Assembly (NCBI GenBank): GCA_023390985.1 | Contig: JAEWBU010000169.1 | Location: forward strand, 1-5,223 | Length of the DNA: 5,223 nucleotides | Reading direction: 5' to 3' | Source: Pseudomonadota bacterium | Lineage (GTDB): Bacteria > Pseudomonadota > Gammaproteobacteria > Burkholderiales > Burkholderiaceae_C | Shown: positions 4,844 to 5,223 of the stretch, piece after piece | How positions within the stretch are numbered: position 1 is the stretch's first letter | Layout of the letters: each line of letters begins with the position of its first letter | Notes under the pieces: generated by a model | What the model saw: only the letters and a program-made list of their open reading frames with translations | Told to the model about the DNA's origin: nothing | Database searches by the model: none | Program-made: the position numbers and the translations under genes

Positions 4844-5223
4844 TCAGCCGGGGAAATTCTCGGGAATCTTGGCCTTGGCCCGCGCCTCGGCCGGGCTGAT
4901 GACGTTGCGGCGGACCAGGTCGGTGAGGTTCTGGTCCAGCGTCTGCATGCCGAAGTTGCTGCCGGTCTGGATGGCCGAATACATCTGCGCCACCTTGGCT
5001 TCGCGGATCAGGTTCCGGATGGCCGAGGTGCCGATCATGATCTCGTGCGCCGCCACGCGGCCGCTGCCGTCCTTGGTCTTGCACAGCGTCTGCGAGATCA
5101 CCGCCTGCAGCGATTCGGACAGCATGGCGCGCACCATCTCCTTTTCCTCCGCCGGGAACACGTCGATGATCCGGTCGATGGTCTTGGCGGCGCTGGAGGT
5201 GTGCAGCGTGCCGAACACCAGGT
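4844..5223 (-). CDS. pilT: PilT, type IV pilus retraction ATPase (3' part, cut by the window edge)
   Basis: Only the last 125 complete codons are present; the 5' two-thirds lies beyond 5223. The fragment opens in the His box (LVFGTLHTSSAAKTIDRI) and covers the C-terminal half of the ATPase domain. It contains the PilT hallmark AIRNLIRE, then AKVAQMYSAIQTG and GMQTLDQNL, and ends with KIPENF followed by Pro-Gly. These match the C-terminus of P. aeruginosa PilT (344 aa). PilT is the main retraction motor for twitching motility and DNA uptake, and this segment's AIRNLIRE helix is needed for retraction. The Walker motifs are outside the window and cannot be checked. It lies 33 bases upstream of pilU in the same direction, and no terminator is seen between them. 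The truncation is due to the window, not a broken gene. Confidence 0.95.
   Translation of the reverse strand, partial: LVFGTLHTSSAAKTIDRIIDVFPAEEKEMVRAMLSESLQAVISQTLCKTKDGSGRVAAHEIMIGTSAIRNLIREAKVAQMYSAIQTGSNFGMQTLDQNLTDLVRRNVISPAEARAKAKIPENFPG

Noticed and set aside
4844..5223. PilT as a truncated pseudogene
   Set aside because: The frame is open to the window edge and the first visible residues are mid-motif, so it is cut by the window and not broken.

Overview
The window looks like a chromosomal stretch from a high-GC betaproteobacterium, most likely order Burkholderiales. I base this on GC content of roughly 65-70% in most genes (hand-counted sample lines), strong GC bias at third codon positions, a pilT-pilU pair, and a diaA-dolP gene pair in the same order as in E. 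coli and other proteobacteria. The genus cannot be fixed from the sequence.

Layout: (1) 25-1244, plus strand: a SIS-domain protein of the DiaA/GmhA family overlaps by 4 bases with a dual-BON outer-membrane lipoprotein resembling DolP (YraP). The pair ends at a strong hairpin terminator. (2) 1395-2621, plus strand: a predicted lipoprotein of about 408 residues that reads as a six-bladed NHL-like beta-propeller with two calcium-loop-like inserts. It forms its own transcription unit and has a lower GC content than its neighbours. (3) A hairpin at 2641-2668 lies between this gene and a convergent minus-strand gene (2673-3575) for an NADP-type beta-hydroxyacid dehydrogenase (3-hydroxyisobutyrate dehydrogenase / tartronate semialdehyde reductase family). 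(4) 3674-5223, minus strand: pilU preceded by the 3' end of pilT, which runs off the window. This unit ends in a hairpin with a T-run on the minus strand.

How the genes relate: DiaA-like and DolP-like proteins are probably co-transcribed, although in E. coli they act in different places (replication initiation in the cytoplasm; outer-membrane integrity). PilT and PilU are the type IV pilus retraction ATPases and act together at the inner-membrane base of the pilus. The dehydrogenase and the propeller lipoprotein stand alone, with no pathway partner in the window.

Most of the window is ordinary conserved chromosome. The best candidate for something poorly described is the propeller lipoprotein, which sits between two look-alike terminator modules. 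I see no evidence for a multi-gene novel system, RNA gene, CRISPR array, insertion sequence or origin. No gap between genes exceeds about 150 bases.
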